A stretch of 64,000 nucleotides of DNA from Streptomyces indicus (GTDB lineage Bacteria; Actinomycetota; Actinomycetes; Streptomycetales; Streptomycetaceae). A program made the position numbers and the translations under genes. The notes under the pieces were generated by a model that worked only from the letters and a program-made list of their open reading frames with translations, made no database searches and was not told where the DNA came from. This document shows, in pieces, positions 24,894-33,947 of this stretch (positions are counted from its first letter, which is position 1; the number at the start of each line of letters is the position of its first letter). Location of the stretch: the NCBI RefSeq assembly GCF_900100315.1, contig NZ_FNFF01000007.1:264750-328749 (forward strand). The letters are read 5' to 3'.

Positions 24894-25721
24894 TCAGCGG
24901 GCCGGCTGCGCTCCCACCGCCGCGGCGTACACGTCCAGGGCGGGCCGGGGCTCGCGGCCGAGCAGCGTGCGCAGGTGGCCGACCGGCACCCCGCTGCCGT
25001 CCAGGAAGCCGCCCTGGATCGCCGAGTACGTGCTGAGCAGCATCGGCACCTGGAAGGGCAGCGCCTGCCCGGCCGCGGTGATTGCGGCGCGGGTGGCCGC
25101 CAGCGTCCCGGGCTCGTACGAGCCGCCGACCGCGGCCGCCAACTCCGCGCCCCCGAGCGCCACTTCGCCCACCAGCTCGTAGGTCCGCCCGGCGTGCGCG
25201 GCCGGGTCGAGGGCCACCCGCACCGCCGCCTCCGCCAGGTCCGCGCGCGCCACCGCCGCGAGCCGGCCCTCCCCGAGCGGCGCCGCGATCGTGCCGTCGG
25301 GGCCGGGTGCGGCGACGGCGGCGAGGAACTCGGCGTACAGGCCGTTGCGCAGCACCGTCCAGTCGAGCGAGGAGGTGCGCAGGCGGCGTTCGGTCCAGCG
25401 GTGGGCGAGGGCGTACGTGAGGTGGTCGCCGTCGCCGCTGAGGCTGGTGTAGACGACGCGCCGCACGCCCGCCTTCTCGGCCGCCGTTATCACCGCGTCG
25501 TGCCGGGCGATGACCACGTCGTCCTCGGCGGCGCCCGCCGAGATCATCAACAGGGTGTGGACGGAGGTGAAGTCGAGCGAGGCCGGGTCGTCGAAATCGA
25601 TGCGCCGCTGCCCGGGTCCGGGGTTGCGCGTGCCGACGACGACGTCGGAGCGGTCCGCGAGCAGCGGCGATGAGGTGACGAGACGGCCGAGAGCGCCCGT
25701 GGCGCCGGTGATCAGAAGCAT
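24894..25721 (-). CDS. NmrA/QorB-like NAD(P)H-binding oxidoreductase
   Basis: 275 residues. The N-terminal nucleotide-binding loop TGATGALG starts at residue 5, and the chain follows the atypical SDR pattern of QorB/NmrA proteins, including VVYTSLSG and a TVLRNGLY stretch without the classical YxxxK dyad. Such proteins are NADPH:quinone reductases or redox sensors. It is divergent from an HxlR regulator with a 47-bp gap, a common pairing in which the regulator controls the reductase gene. Confidence 0.88.
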   Translation of the reverse strand: MLLITGATGALGRLVTSSPLLADRSDVVVGTRNPGPGQRRIDFDDPASLDFTSVHTLLMISAGAAEDDVVIARHDAVITAAEKAGVRRVVYTSLSGDGDHLTYALAHRWTERRLRTSSLDWTVLRNGLYAEFLAAVAAPGPDGTIAAPLGEGRLAAVARADLAEAAVRVALDPAAHAGRTYELVGEVALGGAELAAAVGGSYEPGTLAATRAAITAAGQALPFQVPMLLSTYSAIQGGFLDGSGVPVGHLRTLLGREPRPALDVYAAAVGAQPAR

Positions 25722-25768
25722 GGACTTATCGTTGCCGGGGCCGGCCCGCTTCGTAAGGAGGCACTTTC

Positions 25769-26245
25769 ATGTCACCAGGGCACACCGATGTAACCGCGCA
25801 GGTCACGGGCGCGCAGGTCACGGATGCGCAGCCCGTGGGTGCGGACGCCCGGGTCACCGCGGAGGGCGATCCCGTCATCGTCTGCGAGACCCCGCAGGAC
25901 GAGTGCGGTGTACGGGACGTCCTGGACCGCCTCGGCGACAAGTGGTCGGTGTACGTCCTGGTCGAACTGACCACGGGCACCCTGCGCTTCAAGGAGCTCC
26001 AGCGCCGTATCCACGGCGACGTCTCGCAGCGCATGCTCACCCTGACCCTGCGCCGCCTGGAGCGCGACGGCCTGGTGCAGCGGACCGTGCATCCGACGAT
26101 CCCGCCGCAGGTCGAGTACGAACTGACCGCGATGGGCCGCTCCATGAGCCATCTGCTCCGGTCCCTGTCCGAGTGGTCGATCGCGCACCGGCCCGCCATC
26201 GCGGACGCCCGCCGCGCCTACGACGCAAGCCACCCGGCCTCGTGA
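25769..26245 (+). CDS. HxlR-family transcriptional regulator
   Basis: 158 residues. The first 40 residues are variable; from residue 45 (CGVRDVLDRLGDKWSVYVLV) the HxlR winged helix is clear, ending at IPPQVEYELTAMG. A conserved Cys near residue 46 matches the redox/electrophile-sensing position of this family. Start ATG 25769 has AAGGAGG. It shares a short promoter region with the divergent oxidoreductase and its stop overlaps the next start (GTGA). Confidence 0.92.
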   Translation: MSPGHTDVTAQVTGAQVTDAQPVGADARVTAEGDPVIVCETPQDECGVRDVLDRLGDKWSVYVLVELTTGTLRFKELQRRIHGDVSQRMLTLTLRRLERDGLVQRTVHPTIPPQVEYELTAMGRSMSHLLRSLSEWSIAHRPAIADARRAYDASHPAS

Positions 26246-27510
26246 CCGACGCGACCGGCCGGTCCGGGCGCGGCGGCCGGACCGGCTCCGGCGACTCCAC
26301 CGGCACGGGCGGCGCGTCCGACCCGGTGACCCGCGCCTTCGAGGCCGCGCTCTACACGGCCGACGACTCCGCGCTCGACACGGGCGCCGCCGTACTCGCC
26401 GCCGATCTCTCCCTCGTACGGGAGGCACGCGCGCGCGGCGCGGAGTTCGTCACGCAGGCCTGGCGGCGCGGCTGGCAGCCCGCCGACGTCGTACGGATGG
26501 TCCGTCGCGAACTGTCCGAGGAACACGCCCAGTTGGCCTCCGGCCTGATCCAGGACGAGACCGCGCGGTACGGGGACGGCCTGCCGCCGCGCTGGCAGGA
26601 GCAGCTCGCCGCGCTGCCCGGACGCCGCGAGCCCGCGGACCGTTTCCTGTACGCCACGGCGCTCCTCGAACTGTTCCGGCTGCTGCTGCGGCTGCCCGCA
26701 CTGGAGCCGGTCGGCCCGGCACCGGGCACGGCCGGCCGGCTGCCGCCGCCGGCCCCGCACGAGCCGCGCATGCTGACCCGGATCCGCGCGCTGCTCGCGA
26801 AGGCCGAGGCGACCCAGTACCCGCAGGAGGCGGAGGCGCTCACCGCCAAGGCCCAGGAGCTGATGGCCCGGCACAGCATCGACGAGGCGCTGCTCGCCCA
26901 CCGCGAGCACCCGGCCGAGACTCCTGCGGCCTGCCGGATCGGGGTGGACGCACCGTACGAGACGGCGAAGGCGATCCTGCTCGACGCCGTCGCCACCGCC
27001 AACCACTGCCGCGCGGTGTGGAACGAGTCCTTCGGCTTCTCCACGGTCGTCGGTTTCGCGCCCGACCTGGAGCTGGTCGAGCTGATGTACACCTCGCTCC
27101 TGGTGCAGGGCACGGCGGCGATGACCACGGCCGAGGCGGCCCAGCGCTCGGGCGGCCGCAAGCGCACCAAGACCTTCCGCCAGTCCTTCCTGATGGCGTA
27201 CGCGCACCGGCTCGGCGAGCGGCTGCGCGCCACCTCGGAACACGTCGTGCCGGAGGACTCCTCACTGCTGCCGGTCCTGGCGGCACGGGAGGTGGCGGTG
27301 ACGGGCGCGGTGGACGCGATGTTCCCGTCGACGACCACGACCCGCGTGCGGGGTGTGGACGACTCGGCCGGCTGGGAGCACGGCAGGGCGGCGGCGGACC
27401 GGGCGCGCACGGCGGGCCACGGCGCCGGGTCGCGCACACCGAGCAGGGCGCGGGGCGGAGGCGGCGGACGCGGGAGTGGTCCGCGTGGCGGCGGCTCGCG
27501 CGGAGACTGA
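26242..27510 (+). CDS. DUF2786 domain protein
   Basis: 422 residues. A DUF2786 domain lies in the middle (MLTRIRALLAKAEAT ... EALTAKAQELMARHSID), followed by DUF7168-like sequence; the family occurs in phage and actinobacterial proteins but has no established activity. The C-terminal ~50 residues are Gly/Arg/Ser-rich and probably disordered, a possible nucleic-acid-binding tail. GTG 26242 overlaps the HxlR stop by four bases, so translation is coupled. Confidence 0.8.
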   Translation: MTDATGRSGRGGRTGSGDSTGTGGASDPVTRAFEAALYTADDSALDTGAAVLAADLSLVREARARGAEFVTQAWRRGWQPADVVRMVRRELSEEHAQLASGLIQDETARYGDGLPPRWQEQLAALPGRREPADRFLYATALLELFRLLLRLPALEPVGPAPGTAGRLPPPAPHEPRMLTRIRALLAKAEATQYPQEAEALTAKAQELMARHSIDEALLAHREHPAETPAACRIGVDAPYETAKAILLDAVATANHCRAVWNESFGFSTVVGFAPDLELVELMYTSLLVQGTAAMTTAEAAQRSGGRKRTKTFRQSFLMAYAHRLGERLRATSEHVVPEDSSLLPVLAAREVAVTGAVDAMFPSTTTTRVRGVDDSAGWEHGRAAADRARTAGHGAGSRTPSRARGGGGGRGSGPRGGGSRGD

Positions 27511-27667
27511 TCGGATCCGGGCGGCTCGCGCGCGGGGCCAGGTGCCGGGGTGCCGGGGCGGGAGACACCGGGCGCGAGACACCGGGGGCATGGGCCACCG
27601 GGGCGCGAGCCGCACCCCGAACCGCCGGCACCCGGAATTGTCAGTGCCGCCTGCCACCATCGGGACC

Positions 27668-29419
27668 ATGACGCGGTGGGCCCTGGAGGCGACGGAGGAC
27701 GGGGGCGCCCGGCTCGTCGCGCTGACCGCCGACGGTCATGCGGACGGGGAGATCCGCCAGGAGCCCGACCTCGTCGCCGCCGTGCGCAGCCGCCCCGAGG
27801 TCACCCGCTGGGTGTGGCGTTCCACCTTCGGCGTCTATCCGCGCCTGCTCGCCGCCGGTGTGCGGGTCGAGCGGTGCTACGACATCGAGGACGCCGAGTC
27901 GCTGCTGCTCGCCCACGAGGGCCGGCTCGGCGAGCCCCGTTCGGCAGCCGCGGCCCTCGCCCGGCTGCGCGGCGGCCCCGTCCCGCCCGACCCGCCCCAG
28001 CGCGCGGCCGAGCCCGGCTCGCAGTCCTCGCTCTTCGAGCCCGGCCCCGTCCCCGTATCCCTGGAGGAGCTCCTCCAGGTGTACGCGGACCAGCTGAAGC
28101 GGCATGACGCGGCCGAGCATCCCGGGCGGATGCGGCTGCTCACCGCGGCCGAGTCGGCGGGCATGCTGATCGCCTGCGAGATGAACCGCTCCGGTCTGCC
28201 CTGGAGCGCCGAGGTGCACCGCGAGGTGCTGACCGAGCTGCTCGGCGAGCGCTATGCGGGCGGCGGTGAGCCGCGGCGGCTCGCGGAGCTGGCGGACGAG
28301 GTGTCGGCGGCCTTCGGGCGGCGGGTGCGCCCCGATCTGCCCGCCGACGTGATCAAGGCCTTCGCGCAGGCCGGGATCCGCGTGAAGTCCACACGGCGCT
28401 GGGAGATCGAGTCGGTGGACCATCCGGCGGTGGAGCCGCTGCTCGCGTACAAGAAGCTGTACCGGATCTGGGTGGCGCACGGCTGGTCCTGGCTTCAGGA
28501 CTGGGTGCGCGAGGGCCGCTTCCGCCCCGAGTACCTGCCGGGCGGCACGGTCACCGGACGCTGGGTCACCAACGGCGGCGGTGCTCTTCAGATCCCCAAG
28601 GTGATCCGGCGCGCGGCGGTCGCCGACCCCGGCTGGAAGCTGGTGGTCGCGGACGCCGACCAGATGGAGCCGCGCGTGCTCGCGGCGATCTCGCGCGACC
28701 CCGGTCTGATGGAGGTGGCGGGCCGGCCCGGCGACCTCTACCAGGCCGTCTCCGACCGCGCCTTCTCCGGCGACCGCGAGATGGCGAAGCTCGCGGTGCT
28801 CGGCGCGGTCTACGGACAGACCTCGGGCGACGGCCTGAAGAACCTCGCGCTGCTCCGCCGCCGCTTCCCGCGCGCGGTGGCGTACGTGGACGACGCGGCG
28901 CGGGCGGGCGAGGAGGGCCGTCTCGTACGGACCTGGCTGGGGCGCACCTGTCCGCCGGCCGCGGGGGCGGGCGAGGCGGAGGAGGCGGGCATCCCGCAGG
29001 AGGCACCCGAGCCGCCGGGCCCGGGCCCGGGCCCGGCCTCCGGCCCTGGCTCGGCTTCGGGTTCGGCTTCGGCTTCGTCGGAGGAGGACGAGGCCTGGGT
29101 CCCGGGCTATGCCTCGACCAACTCCCGTGCCCGCGGCCGCTTCACGCGCAATTTCGTGGTGCAGGGCAGCGCGGCCGACTGGGCCCTGCTGATGATGGCC
29201 GCCCTGCGCCAGTCCATGTCCGCGGCCAAACTCGCCGCCGAGCTGGTCTTCTTCCAGCACGACGAGGTGATCGTGCACTGCCCGGAAGCGGAGGCACCGG
29301 CGGTCGTCGAGGCGATCCGCGAGGCGGCCCAGCGGGCCAACGTGATCGCGTTCGGCGAGACGCCGGTGCGTTTTCCGTTCAGTACGGCGGTGGTGTCCTG
29401 TTACGCCGAGGCGAAGTGA
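27668..29419 (+). CDS. family A DNA polymerase-like protein (annotated class: 3'-5' exonuclease/DNA polymerase)
   Basis: 583 residues. Polymerase motifs of family A are present: motif A VADADQMEPRVLAAIS near residue 330, O-helix REMAKLAVLGAVYGQTSGDG, and motif C FFQHDEVIVH near 530. The N-terminal ~170 residues sit where an exonuclease domain should be but show no DEDD metal-binding residues. A low-complexity Gly/Pro/Ser/Glu insert (about residues 431-477) splits the polymerase fingers. It is shorter than PolA (about 900) and has no 5'-3' exonuclease domain, so it is an accessory polymerase. ATG 27668 follows a weak site. Confidence 0.88.
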   Translation: MTRWALEATEDGGARLVALTADGHADGEIRQEPDLVAAVRSRPEVTRWVWRSTFGVYPRLLAAGVRVERCYDIEDAESLLLAHEGRLGEPRSAAAALARLRGGPVPPDPPQRAAEPGSQSSLFEPGPVPVSLEELLQVYADQLKRHDAAEHPGRMRLLTAAESAGMLIACEMNRSGLPWSAEVHREVLTELLGERYAGGGEPRRLAELADEVSAAFGRRVRPDLPADVIKAFAQAGIRVKSTRRWEIESVDHPAVEPLLAYKKLYRIWVAHGWSWLQDWVREGRFRPEYLPGGTVTGRWVTNGGGALQIPKVIRRAAVADPGWKLVVADADQMEPRVLAAISRDPGLMEVAGRPGDLYQAVSDRAFSGDREMAKLAVLGAVYGQTSGDGLKNLALLRRRFPRAVAYVDDAARAGEEGRLVRTWLGRTCPPAAGAGEAEEAGIPQEAPEPPGPGPGPASGPGSASGSASASSEEDEAWVPGYASTNSRARGRFTRNFVVQGSAADWALLMMAALRQSMSAAKLAAELVFFQHDEVIVHCPEAEAPAVVEAIREAAQRANVIAFGETPVRFPFSTAVVSCYAEAK

Positions 29420-29461
29420 CCGGACACCGCCGCTTGTTACCCGTGCCCCTCTCCCGCCCTT

Positions 29462-30850
29462 CTACTGTCCTTCGACCCACTTCGGGCTGGTGGCAAGGGA
29501 CTTGAGCTGTTCCTGGGTCAGGGCAGGTGTCGCACGGGTCGGCGCGTCGTGCTGCGTACCGGAGTTGAAGGCGCTGACGACCACGCGCAGTCCGTCCATG
29601 CGGATCGTGTCGGCGGTCCACATGACGCTCCCGTCGACGCCCTTGTCGCCACCGCTCTCGCGCCAGGTGTAGAGGATTCCGCCGGGCAGCTCCTCGGCGT
29701 CGCCGAAGAGTTCGCCGCTGACGTCCTCCATGCCCGGCTGGACGTTGATCTGGACGAGGCTCGCGCCCTTGCCGTCGTCGACGACGGCGTACGCGTACTC
29801 GCCCTCGCCGCCCTGGTGCAGGACCTTCATCCCCTTCGGCAGCAGCGAGAGGAACGTGGACCGGACGGCCTGGACCTGCGCCGCGTCCCCACCGCTGCCC
29901 GGTCCCTCGTCCGCGGTACCGCCCTTCGCGGCCTCCTCCTTCGCCGCCCCCTTCCCCGAGTCCTTGCCCGAGCCCTCCCCGGCGAGGCCGTCCGCGGGGC
30001 TCTTGCCCGGCGTGAGCCCGCCCTTGCTCTGGCCGGTCGGCTTCTCGAGTGCGGGGGCGTCGAAGACCGGATCCCACTTGTCGGAGGTCACGAGCGCCTT
30101 CAACTGCGACGGGGACAAGGGCGGTTGGGACCGGGTGACCGGAGCATCCTTCTCCGCGGCCGCGTTGTGCGCCATCGCGTCGATGAGGTGCCCCTCGTGG
30201 GTGGCGAGGACGGCCCGCCACTCCTTGGTCTCCGCGCGGCGGTCCGGATACACGTAGCCCTGGAACACCATCAGCCGCGACCCGTCCTCCAGCGTGCTGC
30301 TGGTGCACGCGTCGTGCGGGACGAGAACCTTGTCCGGGCAGGTGGTCATGGAGCGGGCCTCGTCGCCGTCCGGATCGGCCACCCGGTTGAACGAGATGGC
30401 GACCGCACCCTTGCCCTTGCCGTCGTCCAACACGACCCGGGCGTACGGCCCCGGCAGCTCATCGGTCCCCCGCCCGTCCGACTCGGTGACCTCCCCCTTC
30501 GGCAGCAGCGAGGTCAGCGTCCCGATCAGCTGCTCCCGGGTGACCGTGTCGCCCGTGGCCGGGGTGCCCACACCTGCCACCGCGCCGGTGCCGTCGCCTG
30601 ACGACTCCGCGCTCTCCCGGCCGGCGGCCGCGGGCTGCGCCGGCCCCTCACCGGCCAGACCGGGCACGGCGACGGCACCCGTCACCGCGAGCGCAGCCAC
30701 CGCCGCGGCCCCGCCGAACACCGCCGCCCGCCGCCTGCGCACCATGCGCCGTCCGCGCAGGTGCCCGCCCTCGACGAGCGTGTGCTGATCGGTGCTGAAC
30801 CCCTCGCCCGCGCGCCGCAGCGCCTCGCCGAGCTCATCCTCGTACGACAT
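29462..30850 (-). CDS. membrane-anchored protein with duplicated outer domain, partner of the SigE-type sigma factor
   Basis: 462 residues. The N-terminal ~40 residues are cytoplasmic and basic, a membrane segment spans about 43-65, and the outer part holds two related domains (about 105-259 and 326-459). Both contain LTSLLPKG/FLSLLPKG, a DDGKG pair and a closing LSPSQLKALVTSDKW / LTQEQLKSLATSPKW block. A Lys/Gly/Glu-rich linker separates them. The gene lies 54 bases downstream of the sigma factor stop, so an anti-sigma or co-regulated role is plausible, but no zinc-binding anti-sigma motif is visible. The start is uncertain: ATG 30850, ATG 30871 and GTG 30895 are all possible. Confidence 0.72.
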   Translation of the reverse strand: MSYEDELGEALRRAGEGFSTDQHTLVEGGHLRGRRMVRRRRAAVFGGAAAVAALAVTGAVAVPGLAGEGPAQPAAAGRESAESSGDGTGAVAGVGTPATGDTVTREQLIGTLTSLLPKGEVTESDGRGTDELPGPYARVVLDDGKGKGAVAISFNRVADPDGDEARSMTTCPDKVLVPHDACTSSTLEDGSRLMVFQGYVYPDRRAETKEWRAVLATHEGHLIDAMAHNAAAEKDAPVTRSQPPLSPSQLKALVTSDKWDPVFDAPALEKPTGQSKGGLTPGKSPADGLAGEGSGKDSGKGAAKEEAAKGGTADEGPGSGGDAAQVQAVRSTFLSLLPKGMKVLHQGGEGEYAYAVVDDGKGASLVQINVQPGMEDVSGELFGDAEELPGGILYTWRESGGDKGVDGSVMWTADTIRMDGLRVVVSAFNSGTQHDAPTRATPALTQEQLKSLATSPKWVEGQ

Positions 30851-30904
30851 CCGCTCTCCGTATCCCCTCATCGCCCCGTCCGTCCTCACCCGCACCGCCC
30901 GGCC

Positions 30905-31423
30905 TCACCGGCCGGCGGCATACTCCCCGACCTCGCCCCCGAGCAGCTCCCGCAGCCGCGCCAGTGCCCGCACCGAGCGGGTGCGCACCGCCGCCGAGCT
31001 GACGTGCATCACATCGGCGGTCTCCTCGATCGACCGGTCCTCCCAGTACCGCAGCACCACCACCGCCCGGTCCTTCGCGGACAGCTGCCGCAGCGCGTCG
31101 AGCAGCGTCAGCCGCAGCACCGCGTCCGCGTCCGGCGGCCCCGGTCCGTCCGGCAGCACCGCGGCCGGCCGCTCCCCGCTGCTGCGCCGCCGCGCATGCG
31201 CGAGATAACTCCGTACGAGAACGGTCTGGGCGTAACCGGCCGGATTCCCGATCCGCGCCACCCGCCCCCACACCAGGTACATCCGCCCGAGGGTCTCCTG
31301 TACGAGATCCTCCGCGAGATGCGTATCCCCGCCGGTCAGCAGGCAGGCCGATCGATACAGCTGCCGCGACCTCGCCCCCGCAAACTCGAGATACGCCTGC
31401 TCCCACTCCCCCGCCCGTCGCAT
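30905..31423 (-). CDS. SigE-family (ECF-type) RNA polymerase sigma factor
   Basis: 172 residues with sigma region 2 (YRSACLLTGGDTHLAEDLVQETL, abridged, ...VWGRVARIGNPAGYAQTVL) and region 4 (LRQLSAKDRAVVVLRYWEDRSIEETADVM), the length and pattern of the Streptomyces SigE-family group. It is followed by a membrane protein on the same strand. Pairing of an ECF factor with a membrane protein suggests envelope-signal control, but the signal is unknown. Confidence 0.93.
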   Translation of the reverse strand: MRRAGEWEQAYLEFAGARSRQLYRSACLLTGGDTHLAEDLVQETLGRMYLVWGRVARIGNPAGYAQTVLVRSYLAHARRRSSGERPAAVLPDGPGPPDADAVLRLTLLDALRQLSAKDRAVVVLRYWEDRSIEETADVMHVSSAAVRTRSVRALARLRELLGGEVGEYAAGR

Positions 31424-31584
31424 ACCCTCCCCGTCCGCTGTGGCGTGCTCTACCTATGTGATGCGGCGGGGACGGGAAATGTTTCAGTGTTCTCGCCGCG
31501 CATTCCGGCGGGTGTTTCTCCGCGCGCGGCCGGGCAGTCGGCGGGCCGGCACCGCTCGCCTGCCGGCGGACGCGGTCCGGCAGG

Positions 31585-33651
31585 ATGAGCCGCATGCCCG
31601 ACAGCCCCATAGCCACCCCCGACCGCCACACGGCCTCCGGCACCGGCACGGCCTCAGCCCCGGTTCCAGCCCCGGCCCCGGCCCCGGCCTGCAATGAGAA
31701 CCTCCTCCCCGCCGCCCTGAGCGGACTCATCGAGGGCTCCGGCAACTGGCGGCCCGGCACGCTCGCCGGGTTCACCGAGGCCGGTGCCTACCTGACCGGG
31801 CAGCGCACGGAGGCGCCCGTCCGCTGGCAGGGCTGGAACTGGCACCGGTTCATCGGCGGGATCGGCGCGGTGGCGCTGCGGGCCACCGCCTTCCACGTGC
31901 CCGACGACCTGCGCGCGGTCCAACTGGCCCTGCTGGACGTCTGGTCCGCGACACCCTTCGCCGATCCTGAGGTCCGGGCCCGGATGCGTACCGGCACCAT
32001 CGAGCTCGCCGACAAGGACACCTACGCCGCGCGGGACGCCCGCGGCGCGGTGTTCGCGCCGCACGGGCTCGGTTCGGGCGAGGAGGGGCAGCGCTTCATC
32101 GAGCTGCGCACGGCCGCGCCCGAACCTCCGGCGCCCGGCCGGGTCCTGAGCGGCGAGCCGGTGCCCGCGGCGAGTTGGGAGACCCCGGAGCGGCTGCGGC
32201 GCCTCGTCGGTCTCGTACGGGAGAAAGGGCCCGCGCCCTGGGACCGTGCCGCGGCCGCCCGCCTCGCCGGGGCGACGGGCCTGAGCCGGGCCGGCGCCGC
32301 GCTGCTGCTCGCCGGAATCCCCGATGTCGCGTACGGGCACCGGAGTCTGAGCTCCGAGGCGCGCAAGGTGATGGGGCTCGGGCAGGCCGAAGCGGCAGCA
32401 GGGGAACGCGAGCTGGCGGCGCTGCGCGTGTCCGCGCGCCTCGCCCTGCTGGCCGACGTCCTTCCGGAAGACCCCGGGCAGCTCTGGCGGGAGGGCGGCC
32501 AACTGGCGCTCGCCGAACGGATCGCGGACGCCTGGCGGGCCCAGCAGGGCGTGCGTCCGGACGTGCCGGAGGCCACGCTCGCCGTGGCCACGGAGCACAC
32601 CGACGTACGGATGGCACCGGCCGCTCTCTGCGCGGTCCTCGCCGACCCGTCCCGCGAACCCCGCCTCACCCGCACCCCCGACACCCGCCTGCGGGTGAAC
32701 CGCATCAGCCGCGGCGGCTGGGAGGGCGAGGAGGGCTTCCGGTTCACAGAGCTGATGACTGCGCTCTGCGACGCCGTCGACTGGATCTACGCGGAGCTCC
32801 CCGAAGGAGACCCCGTACGCGGCGGGGTCCCCGAGGCCATACGGCTGCTGCGGGAACGCCTGGCCGATCCGCACCTGCTCCTTTCGGCCCGCGGCCGCAG
32901 CCTGCGCGGCCGCGAGGTCGCCACACTCCTCGACACCTTCCCCGGCGCCGGTCCCTACCTGGACGCGGCCGAACCCCTGGAACACCCCACGCTCGACGAC
33001 GGCCTGGTCGTCGTGGCGGAGGCCGGGCACGACCGGCGCGGCGACCGCGAGGCCCCCTCCGTGTTCTTCCGGCCGGGCCGGTACGGCGCCGATGAACGCT
33101 CGCGCCGCCTCGAGAGCGTGATCGACACGCAGCCGTACCCTTTCCCGTCACACCTGGCACGGGTCCGCTGGCTGCGCGGACCCGAGTGCGAGCGGATCGT
33201 GCGGCGCATCGCGGACCGGACGCTGCCGCCCGGCGGCTACGAATCGGACCCGCGCCTCTCCGCCCCGGACGTGGTCGAGGAGGCGGCCGCCACGACCGGC
33301 CTGCCCGAGGACGCCGCGACGCTCTACCTCCAGCTGCTCGCCCTGCCCGTCCCCACCGACCGCCGCATCCGCCGCTTCAACCGCTGGACGCCCGCCCACC
33401 ACAAGGCGGTGACGTCCGCGCTCGTCGAGGCCGGCCTCGTGACCCCCGACCGCAGGGCGCGGGCGGGACGCGGGGTGTTCCTGCCCGGCGGCTGGGCGCG
33501 CGGCGACAAGTTCCACCCGCCGATGGAGACGTGGAAGGCACGGCTGCTCGGCGTCCGCGTCATCGGCGACAAGACGTACTCCGTCCCGGTGGCGGGCCCG
33601 CTGCCGGAGCTCTTCGCGAGGGCTTGGCGGGACCGCCCGCGCGAGACCTGA
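31585..33651 (+). CDS. large hypothetical protein
   Basis: 688 residues. I do not recognise the family. The first ~35 residues are Ala/Pro-rich and low complexity. The rest is soluble and Arg/Glu/Ala-rich without membrane segments or obvious catalytic motif, with clusters of helices reminiscent of the C-terminal part of long actinobacterial proteins that lie beside AAA/VWA genes; none is adjacent here. Start ATG 31585 or 31594. Divergent from the sigma factor operon and followed by the tRNA-Thr gene. Confidence 0.7.
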   Translation: MSRMPDSPIATPDRHTASGTGTASAPVPAPAPAPACNENLLPAALSGLIEGSGNWRPGTLAGFTEAGAYLTGQRTEAPVRWQGWNWHRFIGGIGAVALRATAFHVPDDLRAVQLALLDVWSATPFADPEVRARMRTGTIELADKDTYAARDARGAVFAPHGLGSGEEGQRFIELRTAAPEPPAPGRVLSGEPVPAASWETPERLRRLVGLVREKGPAPWDRAAAARLAGATGLSRAGAALLLAGIPDVAYGHRSLSSEARKVMGLGQAEAAAGERELAALRVSARLALLADVLPEDPGQLWREGGQLALAERIADAWRAQQGVRPDVPEATLAVATEHTDVRMAPAALCAVLADPSREPRLTRTPDTRLRVNRISRGGWEGEEGFRFTELMTALCDAVDWIYAELPEGDPVRGGVPEAIRLLRERLADPHLLLSARGRSLRGREVATLLDTFPGAGPYLDAAEPLEHPTLDDGLVVVAEAGHDRRGDREAPSVFFRPGRYGADERSRRLESVIDTQPYPFPSHLARVRWLRGPECERIVRRIADRTLPPGGYESDPRLSAPDVVEEAAATTGLPEDAATLYLQLLALPVPTDRRIRRFNRWTPAHHKAVTSALVEAGLVTPDRRARAGRGVFLPGGWARGDKFHPPMETWKARLLGVRVIGDKTYSVPVAGPLPELFARAWRDRPRET

Positions 33652-33831
33652 CCCCTCACGATGCACACGGTCCCGCCCCTGCCCGGCCCCTGCCCGGACG
33701 GGGTGCGGACCGCGCCCGCGGCCCTGGTCGGAGGCACTCCGATTAACCCTGTAGACTTGGCGTCGCTGCTGATGCGAACCTCTTCCCACGGGGAGAGGTT
33801 CTCGTACGCACCTCGTACACATCGCCGCGGC

Positions 33832-33905
33832 GCCGCCTTAGCTCAGATGGCCAGAGCAACGCACTCGTAATGCGTAGGTCTCGGGTTCGAATCCCGAAGG
33901 CGGCT
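33832..33905 (+). tRNA. tRNA-Thr (anticodon CGT)
   Basis: Acceptor arms GCCGCCT/AGGCGGC, D arm GCTC/GAGC, anticodon stem ACGCA/TGCGT with loop CTCGTAA (CGT, reads ACG), T arm TCGGG-TTCGAAT-CCCGA all pair. Discriminator base T; CCA is not encoded. Followed 8 bases on by a strong terminator. Confidence 0.97.
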
Positions 33906-33913
33906 CACTTGGA

Positions 33914-33947
33914 CCCCAGGTCAGACTGTGTCTGACCTGGGGTTTTT
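33914..33947 (+). terminator. rho-independent terminator of tRNA-Thr
   Basis: 12-bp stem CCCCAGGTCAGA/TCTGACCTGGGG, 5-base loop, then TTTTT. Closely related to the hairpin at 36791-36821. Confidence 0.95.

Noticed and set aside
33776..33801. Hairpin GAACCTCT ... AGAGGTTC just upstream of tRNA-Thr
   Set aside because: The stem includes a wobble pair and a very tight loop; it could be a terminator of the preceding gene or part of the tRNA leader, so no role is assigned.
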